The notes: generated by a model not told the origin, from the letters alone. DNA of 64,000 nt from Tissierella praeacuta DSM 18095 (GCF_900128955.1 NZ_FQTY01000009.1:1-64000), one strand, 5' to 3'. Numbered from the stretch's first letter, positions 1 through 8,778 are shown. Made by a program: numbers and translations.

Positions 1-34
1 GATAGTCTTTTTTATTACCCTTTTTATCAAATTT

Positions 35-40
35 GGAGGT
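35..40 (+). promoter_or_regulatory. Ribosome binding site deciding a GTG start
   Basis: GGAGGT lies 6 bases before the GTG at 47 and supports that codon as the start of the first gene. Confidence 0.6.
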
Positions 41-46
41 GTAAAA

Positions 47-301
47 GTGGAAAATAAAATATGTGAAGAAAGGCATAAAAGAATTGATGAAAAAATATCA
101 GTACATGAAAGAAGAATAAATAATCATTCTGAAAGACTAGATATAATAGAGAGAGTAAATAGCAGATTAGAAGAAAGGTTAGATGGATTAATCAAGCAGT
201 TAGCATCATTAAATTCCACAATGAAATGGTTCATGGGATTACTTTTAGGAGGAATAGTATCCTTCTTTTTTTATGCAGTTCAACAAGGATTATTTAAATA
301 G
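47..301 (+). CDS. XhlA-like phage lysis accessory protein
   Basis: An 84-residue protein. Residues 1-58 are a charged, heptad-like coiled coil, and a single membrane helix follows at about residues 60-80. This layout (N-terminal coiled coil, C-terminal anchor) is that of the XhlA haemolysin family, which sits next to amidase and holin genes in Firmicute prophages and defective phages such as PBSX. Starts at GTG with a strong ribosome binding site. It stands 16 bases before the endolysin gene. Family assignment rests on layout and context, as XhlA-like proteins are poorly conserved. Confidence 0.6.
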   Translation: MENKICEERHKRIDEKISVHERRINNHSERLDIIERVNSRLEERLDGLIKQLASLNSTMKWFMGLLLGGIVSFFFYAVQQGLFK

Positions 302-317
302 AAAGGAAGTGAAATTC

Positions 318-1565
318 ATGGTAAAAGTACACATAGATTTTGGCCATGGGGGAAAGGATCCAGGTGCAGTGGGAGATGGGTTAAAAGAAAAGGATATTAC
401 ATTGGCTGTAGGATTAAAAATAGGAGAAATACTAAAAAGGCACAATGTAGAAGTATCATATTCTAGAACAACAGATACATTTATAGAACTATCTGATAGA
501 GCTAAAATGGCTAATCAAGCTAAGGCAGATATATTTGTATCAATACATGTCAACTCTGCTACTAATACATCAGCTAGAGGTGTAGAAACTTTCAGCCATA
601 CAGGAAGTTCAAAAGGAGCTATTCTAGCTAAAGATATACAAGATAGTATTATCCAGGATAAAATATTCACTGTTAATAGAGGAATTAAAACAGCAAATTT
701 TGCAGTACTAAGATTAACTAAAATGCCATCTGCATTAGCAGAATTAGGTTTTATTTCAAATTCCGAAGATGCAAAAATATTGAGAAATAAACAATCAGAA
801 ATAGCTGAATCAGTAGCTAAAGGAATTCTCAAAAATCTAGGAATTAGATATATTGATAATAATACCATTAATGGACTACCGATAATATCCAAAACGAAGG
901 CTACAGTAGAACAAATGCAAGAATGGGCAAAAAGAAAAGGTGCAAATCAGTTATTTATTGATTTAGCACCTTTATTTTATGACATTTCATTAAAGGCTGG
1001 AGTTAATCCTTTAGTCACATATTGCCAAAGTGCTAAAGAAACGGGATATATGAAATTTGGTGGTGTATTAAATGCTAGTTTCAATAATCCATGCGGAATG
1101 AAAGTATCTTCTGGAGGTGGAGATAAGGATCCTAATGCACATAAAAGGTTTACTAGCTGGAAGGAAGGAATCCAAGCTCAAGTAGACCACTTGGCATTGT
1201 ATGCAGGAGCTTCAGGATATCCAAAAACAGGCACACCAGATCCAAGACACTTTTCATTCATTAAAGGCACAGCTCCTACAGTTGAAAGTCTAGGGGGGAA
1301 GTGGGCACCTAGCACTAGTTATGGAACCGAAATAGTTAAAATGATAAAGGAAGTTGAGGAAACAGTAGCTCCCATTAAACCAGTAGAACCGTTTTCTAAA
1401 GACATCAAGATAAATCTACCAGGGAGAATAATTGCGGTCAAAGGAAAGTTCAAGGATAACACTAATTATATCAATGTAAAAGGAGAGGACATTCCAATAA
1501 GAGACATGTTCGAGGCCATGGGGTTAACAGTCACCTGGGAAAATAATATGGTGGTGATTAAATGA
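318..1565 (+). CDS. Endolysin: N-acetylmuramoyl-L-alanine amidase with glucosaminidase domain
   Basis: 415 residues from the ATG at 318, chosen over an upstream ATG at 273 because AAGGAAGTG stands just before it. Residues 1-180 are an Amidase_3 domain with zinc ligands H10, E24 and H77 and the catalytic E142 (motif AELGF). Residues about 200-345 match the glucosaminidase fold, with a likely catalytic Glu in SAKETGY. The last 50 residues resemble a copper-amine-oxidase-N-type beta repeat, a wall-binding module in many clostridial hydrolases. It cuts both the stem peptide linkage and probably the glycan. No signal peptide is visible, so release depends on a holin, as in phage lysis. Confidence 0.88.
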   Translation: MVKVHIDFGHGGKDPGAVGDGLKEKDITLAVGLKIGEILKRHNVEVSYSRTTDTFIELSDRAKMANQAKADIFVSIHVNSATNTSARGVETFSHTGSSKGAILAKDIQDSIIQDKIFTVNRGIKTANFAVLRLTKMPSALAELGFISNSEDAKILRNKQSEIAESVAKGILKNLGIRYIDNNTINGLPIISKTKATVEQMQEWAKRKGANQLFIDLAPLFYDISLKAGVNPLVTYCQSAKETGYMKFGGVLNASFNNPCGMKVSSGGGDKDPNAHKRFTSWKEGIQAQVDHLALYAGASGYPKTGTPDPRHFSFIKGTAPTVESLGGKWAPSTSYGTEIVKMIKEVEETVAPIKPVEPFSKDIKINLPGRIIAVKGKFKDNTNYINVKGEDIPIRDMFEAMGLTVTWENNMVVIK

Positions 1566-1831
1566 TGGACAACCTAACTGAAAAGGATTTACAGGAACTA
1601 CTTAAATTAAAAAAGAAACAAAAAAAGAAAAATAGATTTTCCAAGTTTATAGTGACATTGGTAATTTTATTAAATGTTATTTTTACATCCGCAGTTCTCT
1701 ATATATTTCTACAGGTAGGAAATGAACCACAGATCCTTATAGGTGCCTGGTTTGCTTTTACCACTGGAGAATTATGGATGTTATCTAGCATTAAAAAGAA
1801 GAAAGTAAAGGAGAATGAAAATGAATATTGA
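1562..1831 (+). CDS. Small membrane protein in the lysis cassette
   Basis: 89 residues. The first 25 are very Lys-rich, followed by two predicted membrane helices (about 28-51 and 58-75) and a basic-acidic tail. ATGATG overlaps the endolysin stop codon, so either Met may start it and translation is probably coupled. I do not recognise the family; size, two helices and position suggest a second holin-like or holin-modulating protein. Not certain. Confidence 0.6.
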   Translation: MMDNLTEKDLQELLKLKKKQKKKNRFSKFIVTLVILLNVIFTSAVLYIFLQVGNEPQILIGAWFAFTTGELWMLSSIKKKKVKENENEY

Positions 1832-2129
1832 TATAATTGTAAAAGTAATAATACCTATTTTAGGAGCTATCTTAACTTATCTGATAGTTCCTTTTATTAA
1901 GTCCAAAACTACTGAAAAACAAAGGGACAATGCTAAGTTTTGGGTTCAAGTAGCTGTTGAGGCTGCTGAACAGATTTACAGAGAAAAGGGGCAAGGTAAA
2001 CTAAAGAAAGAATATGTAGTGGATTTCCTTACAAGCAAATGTATAGATATAACTATGGAAGAATCAGATGTATTGATTGAGGCAGCAGTAAAAGAATTAA
2101 ACATGATAAAAGATAAGGCTCTAGAGTAA
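1821..2129 (+). CDS. Phage holin, LLH family
   Basis: 102 residues. An N-terminal membrane helix (about 6-26) is followed by a soluble part with the pattern typical of LLH holins (Phage_holin_6_1): KSKTTEKQRDNAKFWVQVAV, then a helical tail. I chose the ATG at 1821 over that at 1815 because AAGGAG gives normal spacing only for the second. Holins accumulate in the membrane and let the endolysin reach the wall. It overlaps the preceding gene by 11 bases and is followed at once by a terminator, so it ends the lysis operon. Confidence 0.75.
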   Translation: MNIDIIVKVIIPILGAILTYLIVPFIKSKTTEKQRDNAKFWVQVAVEAAEQIYREKGQGKLKKEYVVDFLTSKCIDITMEESDVLIEAAVKELNMIKDKALE

Positions 2130-2151
2130 AATCTAGGGTCTTTTTTTATTT
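2119..2151 (+). terminator. Rho-independent terminator after the holin
   Basis: CTCTAGA / TCTAGGG 7-bp stem (one G-T pair), 6-base loop, then TCTTTTTTT. It overlaps the end of the holin gene and closes the lysis operon. Confidence 0.85.
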
Positions 2152-2205
2152 TTGAGGAATATTAATGGTAATATGAGTATAGTAAAATTAATAAAATATG
2201 TTTAA

Positions 2206-2256
2206 TATCGAAAAATGTCGAAAAATAAATAAAGGATTTTACCTTCATGTGTCGAA
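2206..2256 (+). promoter_or_regulatory. Repeated TGTCGAA motifs upstream of the cargo genes
   Basis: TGTCGAA occurs at 2216-2222 and 2250-2256, with a partial copy (ATCGAA) at about 2207. The heptamer equals the core Spo0A box of endospore formers. Two exact copies 34 bases apart in a 140-base gap may be an operator. Binding is not shown. Confidence 0.3.
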
Positions 2257-2290
2257 CTAAATAATTAGTAGAAATATGAGGGGGATTATC

Positions 2291-3343
2291 ATGCTAAGGA
2301 ATATAAAAGAAACAAGAATATTAAAGGCCATAGTACATATTTTAGACAATGAAGAAGATATAAAGATATTTAATGACTTTGAGTTAGAGATGGGGGAAAA
2401 AATAAATACATTATTAACTACACACATTATTAAGTCAATAAATGAGGATCTTAGAAGGTTAGCAAAGTTTGAGTCGGAAAAAAACATAGTCAAAGAAGCT
2501 TGTCAAGAAATAATTGCTGATGATCATAAATTTATTAACAATTCAAAAATAATAGCCAGCTATCTATATGATTCAATGAAATCTAGACCAAATATATCAC
2601 CAGCAAATTTTGTAATATGTTTGTGTATAACTGAAGGAACTAAGTTTATTAGTTTGCTAAAAATGGACTTTAACGAAAATTTCCAAACCAAGGTAGAAGA
2701 TATTGAAGGAAAGATAAAAATATCAATTATAAGCACAGGAATGGGCATTCCAAGCAAAAATCAAAAAATACAAAAATGTGCATTTATAAAAAGCTATGAT
2801 GAAACTAGCGAATACGATATAATCTTATTAGATAAACAAGCCATAAAAAGCAAGAAAGATAATTTAGTTTCAGATTTTTTTGCAATAAGTTTTTTGCATT
2901 GTAAATTAGCTCGTACAGATTCAGATAATACTAGAGATTTTAAAACTATTACACAAAAATTCATATATAGCAATTTTTCTGACAATCCACAAAAAACGAG
3001 TGAATTGCAGCAATTATTAGTAAGTACTTTGCAAACAGGTGAAAGTGTCAATGTTGTATCTTTTGCTGAGCAGGCTTTTGGAAATGATGCTAGATTATTA
3101 GAAGATTATAAAAACATAATTTCAAGTAAAATAGGGGATCATACCTTTGATATAGATGAAGAAACGGTAAATAAGACTACTAGAAATAGGACATATACCA
3201 CAGATACAAGATTTAAAATTACTTCTAAAGTGGAAGCCACTGAGGAAGATGACAAATTTGAGATTAAGCAACATGAAGAGGATCCAAATGTAGTTGACAT
3301 CATAATAAAAAATGTTAAGAAACTAAAGATAGATGTTTTATAA
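2291..3343 (+). CDS. NdpA/NA37-family nucleoid-associated protein
   Basis: 350 residues, about the usual length of the 37-kDa nucleoid-associated family (PF04245). The order of elements fits: an N-terminal helical part, a middle containing FVICLCITEGTKFISLLKMD, and a C-terminal part with ISFLHCKLA. I chose the ATG at 2291 because GAGGGGG lies 6 bases before it; the upstream ATG at 2276 has no binding site. In Enterobacteria NdpA (YejK) is chromosomal; homologues in phages and islands have no firm role. Here it follows the lysis cassette and stands 34 bases before an unrecognised membrane protein, suggesting a two-gene unit. Family call is likely; function is open. Confidence 0.6.
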   Translation: MLRNIKETRILKAIVHILDNEEDIKIFNDFELEMGEKINTLLTTHIIKSINEDLRRLAKFESEKNIVKEACQEIIADDHKFINNSKIIASYLYDSMKSRPNISPANFVICLCITEGTKFISLLKMDFNENFQTKVEDIEGKIKISIISTGMGIPSKNQKIQKCAFIKSYDETSEYDIILLDKQAIKSKKDNLVSDFFAISFLHCKLARTDSDNTRDFKTITQKFIYSNFSDNPQKTSELQQLLVSTLQTGESVNVVSFAEQAFGNDARLLEDYKNIISSKIGDHTFDIDEETVNKTTRNRTYTTDTRFKITSKVEATEEDDKFEIKQHEEDPNVVDIIIKNVKKLKIDVL

Positions 3344-3377
3344 TTGAAACAAATTTATTCAAAGGGAGTGAGAAAAA

Positions 3378-4925
3378 ATGAATGTGTATTTTTCAAAATT
3401 GAATTCTTTTTTTAGTTCATTGAATTGGGATAGCATAATAAATATCGAAAAAGATAATTATATTAAATTTGAAAAAGAATTTAAAAGTAATGAAATACGT
3501 CATTTACTTGATTTTGACTTTAATGATATATACATTCACTTTGGAAACTCTCTTACTATTAGGTTTTGGCCTAGCAGAGATCCCGCTGATAGTGTGTATA
3601 TTGATAAAACTTGTAATTCATTGCATAGAAATGATTTAGAAGACAAGATAGATATATATGATGATATCAATATAGAAGTAAATATAAACAAAACAGCACT
3701 ATTAGATTTAATTTTTTCCGGAACCGATATTACATCTCGTTTTAATTGCATGTTATATAGTGATGAAGAAACATTTATTGAAATAGTAAATAAATCTACA
3801 TTAGATTCTATAGAAAGAAACTTACTTGCAAGAGATAAAAAAACTATAATTTTAATTTTGAACGATTCGATTTTTATCGAAAATGAATTTATGCTTGTAT
3901 GGGGAGGAGACTCTTTACTAGAGTTACATGATTATATTAAACAGAATTATACTCATAACATTGATATCGGAAAAATTGATAGAACTATTAGAATCAGAAA
4001 TGAAAATTGTCATTGGATAGATGCAACTTCATGGCTAATTCCACAGCATATAACTTTTGATTTTTCAAATACCCAATTTGTTTTTTCTCCGGAATTAAAA
4101 AATGTTTTTTTAGAAAAATCAATGGATATTATATTGTCATTTATATCTAATTATTCGAATTTTAATGAAGGGAAAAAGTTTAATGTTATTAATGGTCAAA
4201 AGAAGATTACTATTGAATATGATAGTACTGCAACTTATTCAAATGAAGACATCGTATCACTATTTAATTTATATCAATGGGCATATAAGGAAGAAACTTT
4301 AGACAGATTAACAATATTAAGAAATATTATTACTATATTTCTATGTGAACAATGCAATACAACTAATTATAAAGCATTATTAATTAATATACATGAGATA
4401 GCTGAATCGGTTTACTCAAATTTTGAAATATATTTGAAGGAGAATGTAGAATATTATTTTCACGAAAGAAACAAAATGAAGGAAATGATTAGCAATAAGT
4501 CTAATGAGCTAATAAAAGAAGTTAATTTAATTATTCAAACTATGAACACTAATTTATTGAGTACAGCTGGTATTATATTAGCAGCTGCGGTATCGTATTC
4601 TAGCAATAAGAGCATAAACATTATAAAATTATCAATCATTATATATATTATATATATTTCTGTTATGGGGACTATTAACTTGTTCTTCTATCGAAGAAGA
4701 TATAAGGTGATAAAAAAAGACTATGATGAACATATTGAAATGTATAGTAAAATACTTATACCTAGGGATATTCCTAAGTATTCTGGAGGAACAATGGAGG
4801 AAAGTGTAAAAAGTTTTTGGATATATTGGGGAGTATATGCGGTTTCAATAATAGTTCTTAGTTTTATAGGAATTTATATCTTATGTAATATTGATAAGGT
4901 AAAAGAAGCAATTAAAACGCTGTGA
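3378..4925 (+). CDS. Unrecognised cytosolic domain with C-terminal membrane anchor
   Basis: 515 residues. Residues 1 to about 370 are soluble and acidic with no motif I recognise. A helical, probably coiled-coil stretch runs from about 350 to 390. Membrane helices follow at about 392-408, 415-438 and 480-504, with a basic loop (FYRRRYKVIKKDY) after the second. The start has GGGAGTGAG 8 bases upstream. It is the last large gene before the tRNA and shares direction with the NA37 gene. A sensor domain on a membrane helix bundle is an architecture seen in abortive-infection effectors, but that is only an analogy. Confidence 0.7.
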   Translation: MNVYFSKLNSFFSSLNWDSIINIEKDNYIKFEKEFKSNEIRHLLDFDFNDIYIHFGNSLTIRFWPSRDPADSVYIDKTCNSLHRNDLEDKIDIYDDINIEVNINKTALLDLIFSGTDITSRFNCMLYSDEETFIEIVNKSTLDSIERNLLARDKKTIILILNDSIFIENEFMLVWGGDSLLELHDYIKQNYTHNIDIGKIDRTIRIRNENCHWIDATSWLIPQHITFDFSNTQFVFSPELKNVFLEKSMDIILSFISNYSNFNEGKKFNVINGQKKITIEYDSTATYSNEDIVSLFNLYQWAYKEETLDRLTILRNIITIFLCEQCNTTNYKALLINIHEIAESVYSNFEIYLKENVEYYFHERNKMKEMISNKSNELIKEVNLIIQTMNTNLLSTAGIILAAAVSYSSNKSINIIKLSIIIYIIYISVMGTINLFFYRRRYKVIKKDYDEHIEMYSKILIPRDIPKYSGGTMEESVKSFWIYWGVYAVSIIVLSFIGIYILCNIDKVKEAIKTL

Positions 4926-4955
4926 CTAGGAGTTTAATCCTGGTCTTTTTTATTT
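4924..4955 (+). terminator. Rho-independent terminator after the membrane-protein gene
   Basis: GACTAGGA / TCCTGGTC 8-bp stem with one G-T pair, 6-base loop, then TTTTTATTTCT. It starts inside the stop codon of the upstream gene. Confidence 0.85.
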
Positions 4956-5028
4956 CTCCCAAAAAGAAGGATTCTTTAAATAAATATAGAACTATATAAG
5001 TAAAATTCAATGTAAGGGGTGATAAATA

Positions 5029-5181
5029 ATGGTAGAGAGCCTATTATTTATAGCTAGGGATTTATTATGTTCTTTAGACCTTATGGAATTTACAGAAGAT
5101 GAAAGAGACTATATAATTGGTGTAGTGAAAAGGATTATAGTTGTAACAATAATAGAATTGGGCAAGGATGTAATGATATAG
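5029..5181 (+). CDS. Small 50-residue ORF at the element boundary
   Basis: ATG at 5029 with AAGGGGTGAT 6-9 bases before it, running 50 codons to TAG. The product begins MVESLLFIARDLL, has an acidic middle (FTEDERD) and a hydrophobic C-terminal stretch (IIGVVKRIIVVTIIEL). Good ribosome binding site and spacing argue for translation. No family recognised. It has its own gap after the terminator of the previous gene, so it would need its own promoter. Confidence 0.4.
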   Translation: MVESLLFIARDLLCSLDLMEFTEDERDYIIGVVKRIIVVTIIELGKDVMI

Positions 5182-5219
5182 AGTTGAGGATATTATTCTT
5201 TGACGTCAAAAAATTAAAA

Positions 5220-5250
5220 AACCTATAGGAAAACCTATAGGTTAATCTTT
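5220..5250. terminator. Bidirectional hairpin between the phage element and tRNA-Pro
   Basis: Perfect 10-bp arms AACCTATAGG / CCTATAGGTT with a 4-base loop. On the + strand it is followed by AATCTTTTTT. On the - strand it is followed by TTTTTAATTTTTT, which suits ending the tRNA transcript. A palindrome TGACGTCA lies just outside at 5201-5208. Confidence 0.75.
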
Positions 5251-5296
5251 TTTAGTCCAAAGATTTATTATTTCGATTTCATCTTTGTACTGTCGA

Positions 5297-5373
5297 TGGT
5301 CGGGGTGAGAGGATTTGAACCCCCGGCCCCATGGTCCCAAACCACGTGCGCTACCAAACTGCGCTACACCCCG
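5297..5373 (-). tRNA. tRNA-Pro (TGG anticodon)
   Basis: On the - strand the 7-bp acceptor stem CGGGGTG / CACCCCG closes a standard cloverleaf. The T arm contains GGTTCAAATCC and the anticodon loop reads TTTGGGA, giving anticodon TGG (Pro, CCA codons). Discriminator A and the CCA end are encoded (5297-5300). It lies at the edge of the phage-like segment with its 3' end facing it, which makes it a candidate attachment site. Confidence 0.95.
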
Positions 5374-5554
5374 TCGCTCACTCAACTATTACATTATACG
5401 ATGGAATGGATAAAAATGCAATAGTGTAAAATGAGCTATATTTGTTAAAAAACAGTTATAATGTGTATATATACAATAAAAACACACAATATCAAAATAA
5501 ATCTCGGGTTATCTTTGAATATCTAGATGTTTTATATAAAGTGCAGATATTAAT

Positions 5555-7591
5555 TTAATATTTAAGTTTAGAAATACTTTTATACATTTCTTCTGATAGC
5601 TCTAATAAAAATTCACATGAATTTTCTATTTCTAACATAGATGCCATTTGTTCTTCTACAGCTGCCGAGGTTTCTTCTGTGCCAGCAGCATTTTCCTCTG
5701 ATATTGCAGATAAATTTGAAATAATTGTTATTATTTCTTCTTTTTTTATTTGCATTTGTGCTGCGGAGTTATTGACATTATCTATTGATACTTTCATATT
5801 TTCTATGGCTGATGCAATACCCCCAAATTTTTTATTAGCTATTTCTACATTTGTTACTTGTGATTCTGTACATTCTTCAACTTTTTTAATATTATCTACA
5901 GCATATTCTGTTTTTGTAGTTAATTCTTTTATTATAGTGACTATTTCTTTTGTAAATTCATTAGAGCTTTCAGCTAATTTTCGTACTTCTTCTGCCACAA
6001 CAGCAAAACCCCTTCCTGCGTCTCCTGCTCTGGCTGCTTCTATTGCTGCATTTAATGCTAATAGATTAGTTTGTTCTGCAATACTTTGAATCATATGACT
6101 GGCAGTTTCTATTTTTTCTGCACTTTTATTTGTATTTATAATTATTTCATTTATTTCTTTTACAGAATCTTGATTCATCTTAGTACTGGTAACTAATTTC
6201 TTTATGGCTTCAATTCCTTCATCTTTTAGAGAGTTAGCTTTTTTAGTAGATGTATTTAATTTCTCAATAAATTCTTGATTTTTTTCTACTAAGTCTCCTA
6301 GAACATTAATGCTTATTGCACCTTGTTCTGTATCATTAGCTTGCTCATTGGCTCCTTTTGCTATTTCCTGAATTGTATTTGCTATTTCTTCTGATGCTAT
6401 TGTAGATTCTTTACTGGCAGATGTTAATTTTTCTGATGCAGATTTTAGCATTTTTGCCGAGTTCCCTATATTTTCTGTTGTATTTCTAATAAAAATTTGA
6501 AGACTTTTTATGGCATTAGCAATTTCTCCGAATTCATCCTTTTGTTTAAGATAATCATCTGGAATATGGACAGTAAAGTCCCCCGAGGTCATAATATTTA
6601 AATGCTCCTTTGTAATATAAAGGCTTTTTGCTATACCTTTAGAAATAGAAAGCAAAATAAATCCTAATACAACAAATAATAAGAGGCCTATTAATGTAAT
6701 ATTATAAATATTTCTATTAATAGCTTTAAAAGTTTCATCCATAGAAAATGCAACTTTTAAAGAGCCTATATACTTATCATCTAGATTAACAGGGACTAAT
6801 ACTTCATAGACTTTATTACCTTTATTATCATATAGAGCAGAATATTTTTCTTGATTCGTAATAGCTGCAACTATATTATTATCTGTTTCCTTTGTAGTTA
6901 TCATATCCTTATTGCTATGGGCTACAATAGTAGAGTTTGAATCAATAAATTCTGCATATATTACATTATCTCTATGAGATAAATTTTCAACAAGATTTTG
7001 ATATTCATATTTTGTTGTTAATTCCTGGATCTTATTAGCAAGAATGGCAACTTGAACAAACTCCCCATTCTTTGCCTTAACTGCTCCAAACTTAAAATAA
7101 TCTCCATTTTCCGAAGCATTATCTTGTCTTATAGCTTCCATAACTTCAGTATCATTACTTTTCATAAATTTAGTTAAAGGATGTTCCTCTGGGACTATCC
7201 AACCTATATCTCCTCGAACTGTAGAATATATTATTTCCATATTATTATCATACCAGTAGATGGCATCTATAGTTGAGTTTTCTACAATACTATCTAAAAG
7301 TTCATTACTTAAATTACCCTGATTTTTAATAGTAGTGTTTGCTGCAGCTCTCATATTTTCTTCTAAGATTTGATTAATAGTTAGAATTGCATTTGAATTA
7401 TCATTTATTCTGTTTATTACTTGATCTACTAATTCAAAACCGCTCTGTTTCTTTGCATTCAATAAGCTTTGTTTAAATAAGTAAGAACTAGCTAGGGCTA
7501 TACTTAAAACTGTAATAAATACTAAGACTAATGGTACTACAATTAATTTGAATTTGATGGTTCCAGTTTTTTTGTTTTTTAAGTTATTCAT
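5555..7591 (-). CDS. Methyl-accepting chemotaxis protein
   Basis: 678 residues with a ribosome binding site (ATAGGAGATG) before the ATG. Order: membrane helix at about 14-36, an extracellular ligand-binding region of about 250 residues (probably a Cache-type fold), a second membrane helix near 300-320, a HAMP linker, and a long coiled-coil signalling domain. The conserved hairpin tip reads [20 protein letters not shown], followed by [16 protein letters not shown]. It signals to CheA/CheW, which are not in this window. The ligand cannot be told from sequence. Confidence 0.93.
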   Translation of the reverse strand: MNNLKNKKTGTIKFKLIVVPLVLVFITVLSIALASSYLFKQSLLNAKKQSGFELVDQVINRINDNSNAILTINQILEENMRAAANTTIKNQGNLSNELLDSIVENSTIDAIYWYDNNMEIIYSTVRGDIGWIVPEEHPLTKFMKSNDTEVMEAIRQDNASENGDYFKFGAVKAKNGEFVQVAILANKIQELTTKYEYQNLVENLSHRDNVIYAEFIDSNSTIVAHSNKDMITTKETDNNIVAAITNQEKYSALYDNKGNKVYEVLVPVNLDDKYIGSLKVAFSMDETFKAINRNIYNITLIGLLLFVVLGFILLSISKGIAKSLYITKEHLNIMTSGDFTVHIPDDYLKQKDEFGEIANAIKSLQIFIRNTTENIGNSAKMLKSASEKLTSASKESTIASEEIANTIQEIAKGANEQANDTEQGAISINVLGDLVEKNQEFIEKLNTSTKKANSLKDEGIEAIKKLVTSTKMNQDSVKEINEIIINTNKSAEKIETASHMIQSIAEQTNLLALNAAIEAARAGDAGRGFAVVAEEVRKLAESSNEFTKEIVTIIKELTTKTEYAVDNIKKVEECTESQVTNVEIANKKFGGIASAIENMKVSIDNVNNSAAQMQIKKEEIITIISNLSAISEENAAGTEETSAAVEEQMASMLEIENSCEFLLELSEEMYKSISKLKY

Positions 7592-8049
7592 CTTTTCATC
7601 TCCTATTTTTATTAGTGTAAACCCATATATAATTAATAGATTTATACTCTGTATAATAAATGCTGTTCAATACCTTTAAATAAAAATAATGCCCCTTTCT
7701 TTTTATATATAGGAGCAATTTTAACATTGATTTTATATTCTAAATATAATTATGCAAATAGCATGCCATGGTTTCTGCTTTTTCTCATAGACCTATATTA
7801 GCCCCTTAGTGGCATTATGAATGTTTTTATTTAAAGATATAATAAAAAATATGTATGAAATAATTTCATAGTATGAATTTATTTCATACATATAAATTTT
7901 TATATAGCTAGTTATAGAAGATTTATTTTTATAAGATAATGAATTCTTTCATTATTATTTATTACCTTATATTATTTATAATTAAATAAGTTAATTGAAC
8001 AATAGTTTAAGATAGCTTATAATTATTATTAAGATTGGAGGAATATTAT
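7592..8049. other. Non-coding gap with a large palindrome
   Basis: 458 very AT-rich bases between the divergent chemoreceptor and membrane-protein genes. Promoters for both must lie here but none is convincing by eye. The one clear structure is the palindrome at 7849-7893. No RNA gene or small ORF with a ribosome binding site was seen. Confidence 0.6.
7849..7893. repeat. 45-bp near-perfect palindrome
   Basis: Arms of 22 bases around a single central G at 7871, with one mismatch (7864 against 7878). The arms contain ATGTATGAAAT and ATTTCATACAT, and the sub-motif TATGAAAT/ATTTCATA recurs inside. No T-run follows, so it is not an obvious terminator. Either an operator for a dimeric regulator or a cruciform/hairpin RNA is possible. 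Confidence 0.7.
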
Positions 8050-8520
8050 ATGTGGGAGTTAATAGAAGAACTACAAATAGAACTTATGGTAATATTCTTT
8101 TCAATGATGCCTATAGTAGAGCTTAGAGGTGCTATACCTTTAGGTATATCTTTAGGTCTTAGTCCATTACATAGTACAATCTTAAGCATAATAGGGAATA
8201 TAGCCATAGTACCATTTTTATTAAAATTACTTCAACCTATTATGAAATACTTTGAAAAGACTATAGTTTTTTCAAATACAATAGGCTGGGTAAAAAGAAG
8301 AGCCATGAAAAAGGCTAGTATTATAAAAAGATATAGTTTAATAGGATTATTTATATTTGTAGCTATACCAGTTCCAACTACAGGTGTGTGGACAGGTTCT
8401 ATTATAGCATCTATATTAAAACTGGATTTCAAAAAAACTTTACTATCAATATCTCTAGGTATAATAACAGCAGGTATTATTGTGGCCACCATATCCTATG
8501 GGGTATTTTCATTATTTTAA
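8050..8520 (+). CDS. Small multidrug export family membrane protein
   Basis: 156 residues with about four membrane segments. The N-terminal motif MPIVELRGAIPLGI and the later IPVPTTGVWTGS are hallmarks of the Sm_multidrug_ex family (PF06695, COG2426). The start is the ATG at 8050, because TTGGAGG serves as its ribosome binding site; a TTG at 8035 would lie inside that site. The family name comes from a weak resistance phenotype and the real substrate is unknown. Monocistronic. Confidence 0.85.
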   Translation: MWELIEELQIELMVIFFSMMPIVELRGAIPLGISLGLSPLHSTILSIIGNIAIVPFLLKLLQPIMKYFEKTIVFSNTIGWVKRRAMKKASIIKRYSLIGLFIFVAIPVPTTGVWTGSIIASILKLDFKKTLLSISLGIITAGIIVATISYGVFSLF

Positions 8521-8589
8521 ATCCTATCATCATTGACTAGTATTTTATGCTATGATAAAATGTTTCTTAGATAAAAACTAAATATAGTT

Positions 8590-8688
8590 CCTTATCAAGA
8601 GTGATGGAGGGTATGGGCCCTATGAAATCCAGCAACCAGTATTATACAAGGTGCTAAATCCCACAGAACCAGGTTCTGAGAGATGAGG
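8590..8688 (+). ncRNA. SAM-I (S-box) riboswitch aptamer
   Basis: Begins CTTATCAAGAGTGATGGAGG, the S-box signature, with GGGCCC, CCAGCAACC, GGTGCTAAATCC and GATGAGG in the usual order. The P1 helix is CCTTATC (8590-8596) with GATGAGG (8682-8688). It binds S-adenosylmethionine and, with the terminator just downstream, shuts off metK when SAM is plentiful. Confidence 0.95.
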
Positions 8689-8702
8689 TAAAGCGAATGC
8701 TC

Positions 8703-8730
8703 AAACCTTTTCCTAAAAAGGTTTTTTTTA
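8703..8730 (+). terminator. Riboswitch-controlled terminator before metK
   Basis: AAACCTTTT / AAAAGGTTT 9-bp stem with a 4-base loop followed by T residues to about 8729. It is the expression platform of the S-box and stands about 50 bases before the metK start. Confidence 0.92.
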
Positions 8731-8778
8731 TGACCTAACTTAGCGAGTTTTAAAATTTAAAAAATGGGAGGCAAATGA

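Larger units (their letters stand above)
1..5296. mobile_element. Right end of a prophage or phage-derived element (lysis and cargo modules)
   Basis: The segment contains, in one direction, an XhlA-like protein, an amidase endolysin, a small membrane protein and an LLH-family holin, which together form a phage lysis cassette. After the holin terminator come two larger genes, a short ORF and then a tRNA-Pro gene on the other strand whose 3' end faces the element. tRNA 3' ends are common phage integration sites, and genes between lysis module and attachment site are usually lysogenic cargo. The left part of the element lies outside the window, so integrase and the second att site were not seen. 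A tailocin or phage remnant would look the same here. Confidence 0.65.

Noticed and set aside
879..886. CCGATAAT resembling a sigma-D -10 inside the endolysin gene
   Set aside because: No matching -35 and no gene start downstream; a coding coincidence.
515..892. Long antisense ORF inside the endolysin gene
   Set aside because: Shadow of the real gene; no ribosome binding site and no plausible product. The same applies to other long antisense frames, for example inside recD2 (10957-11382) and in the flagellar genes.
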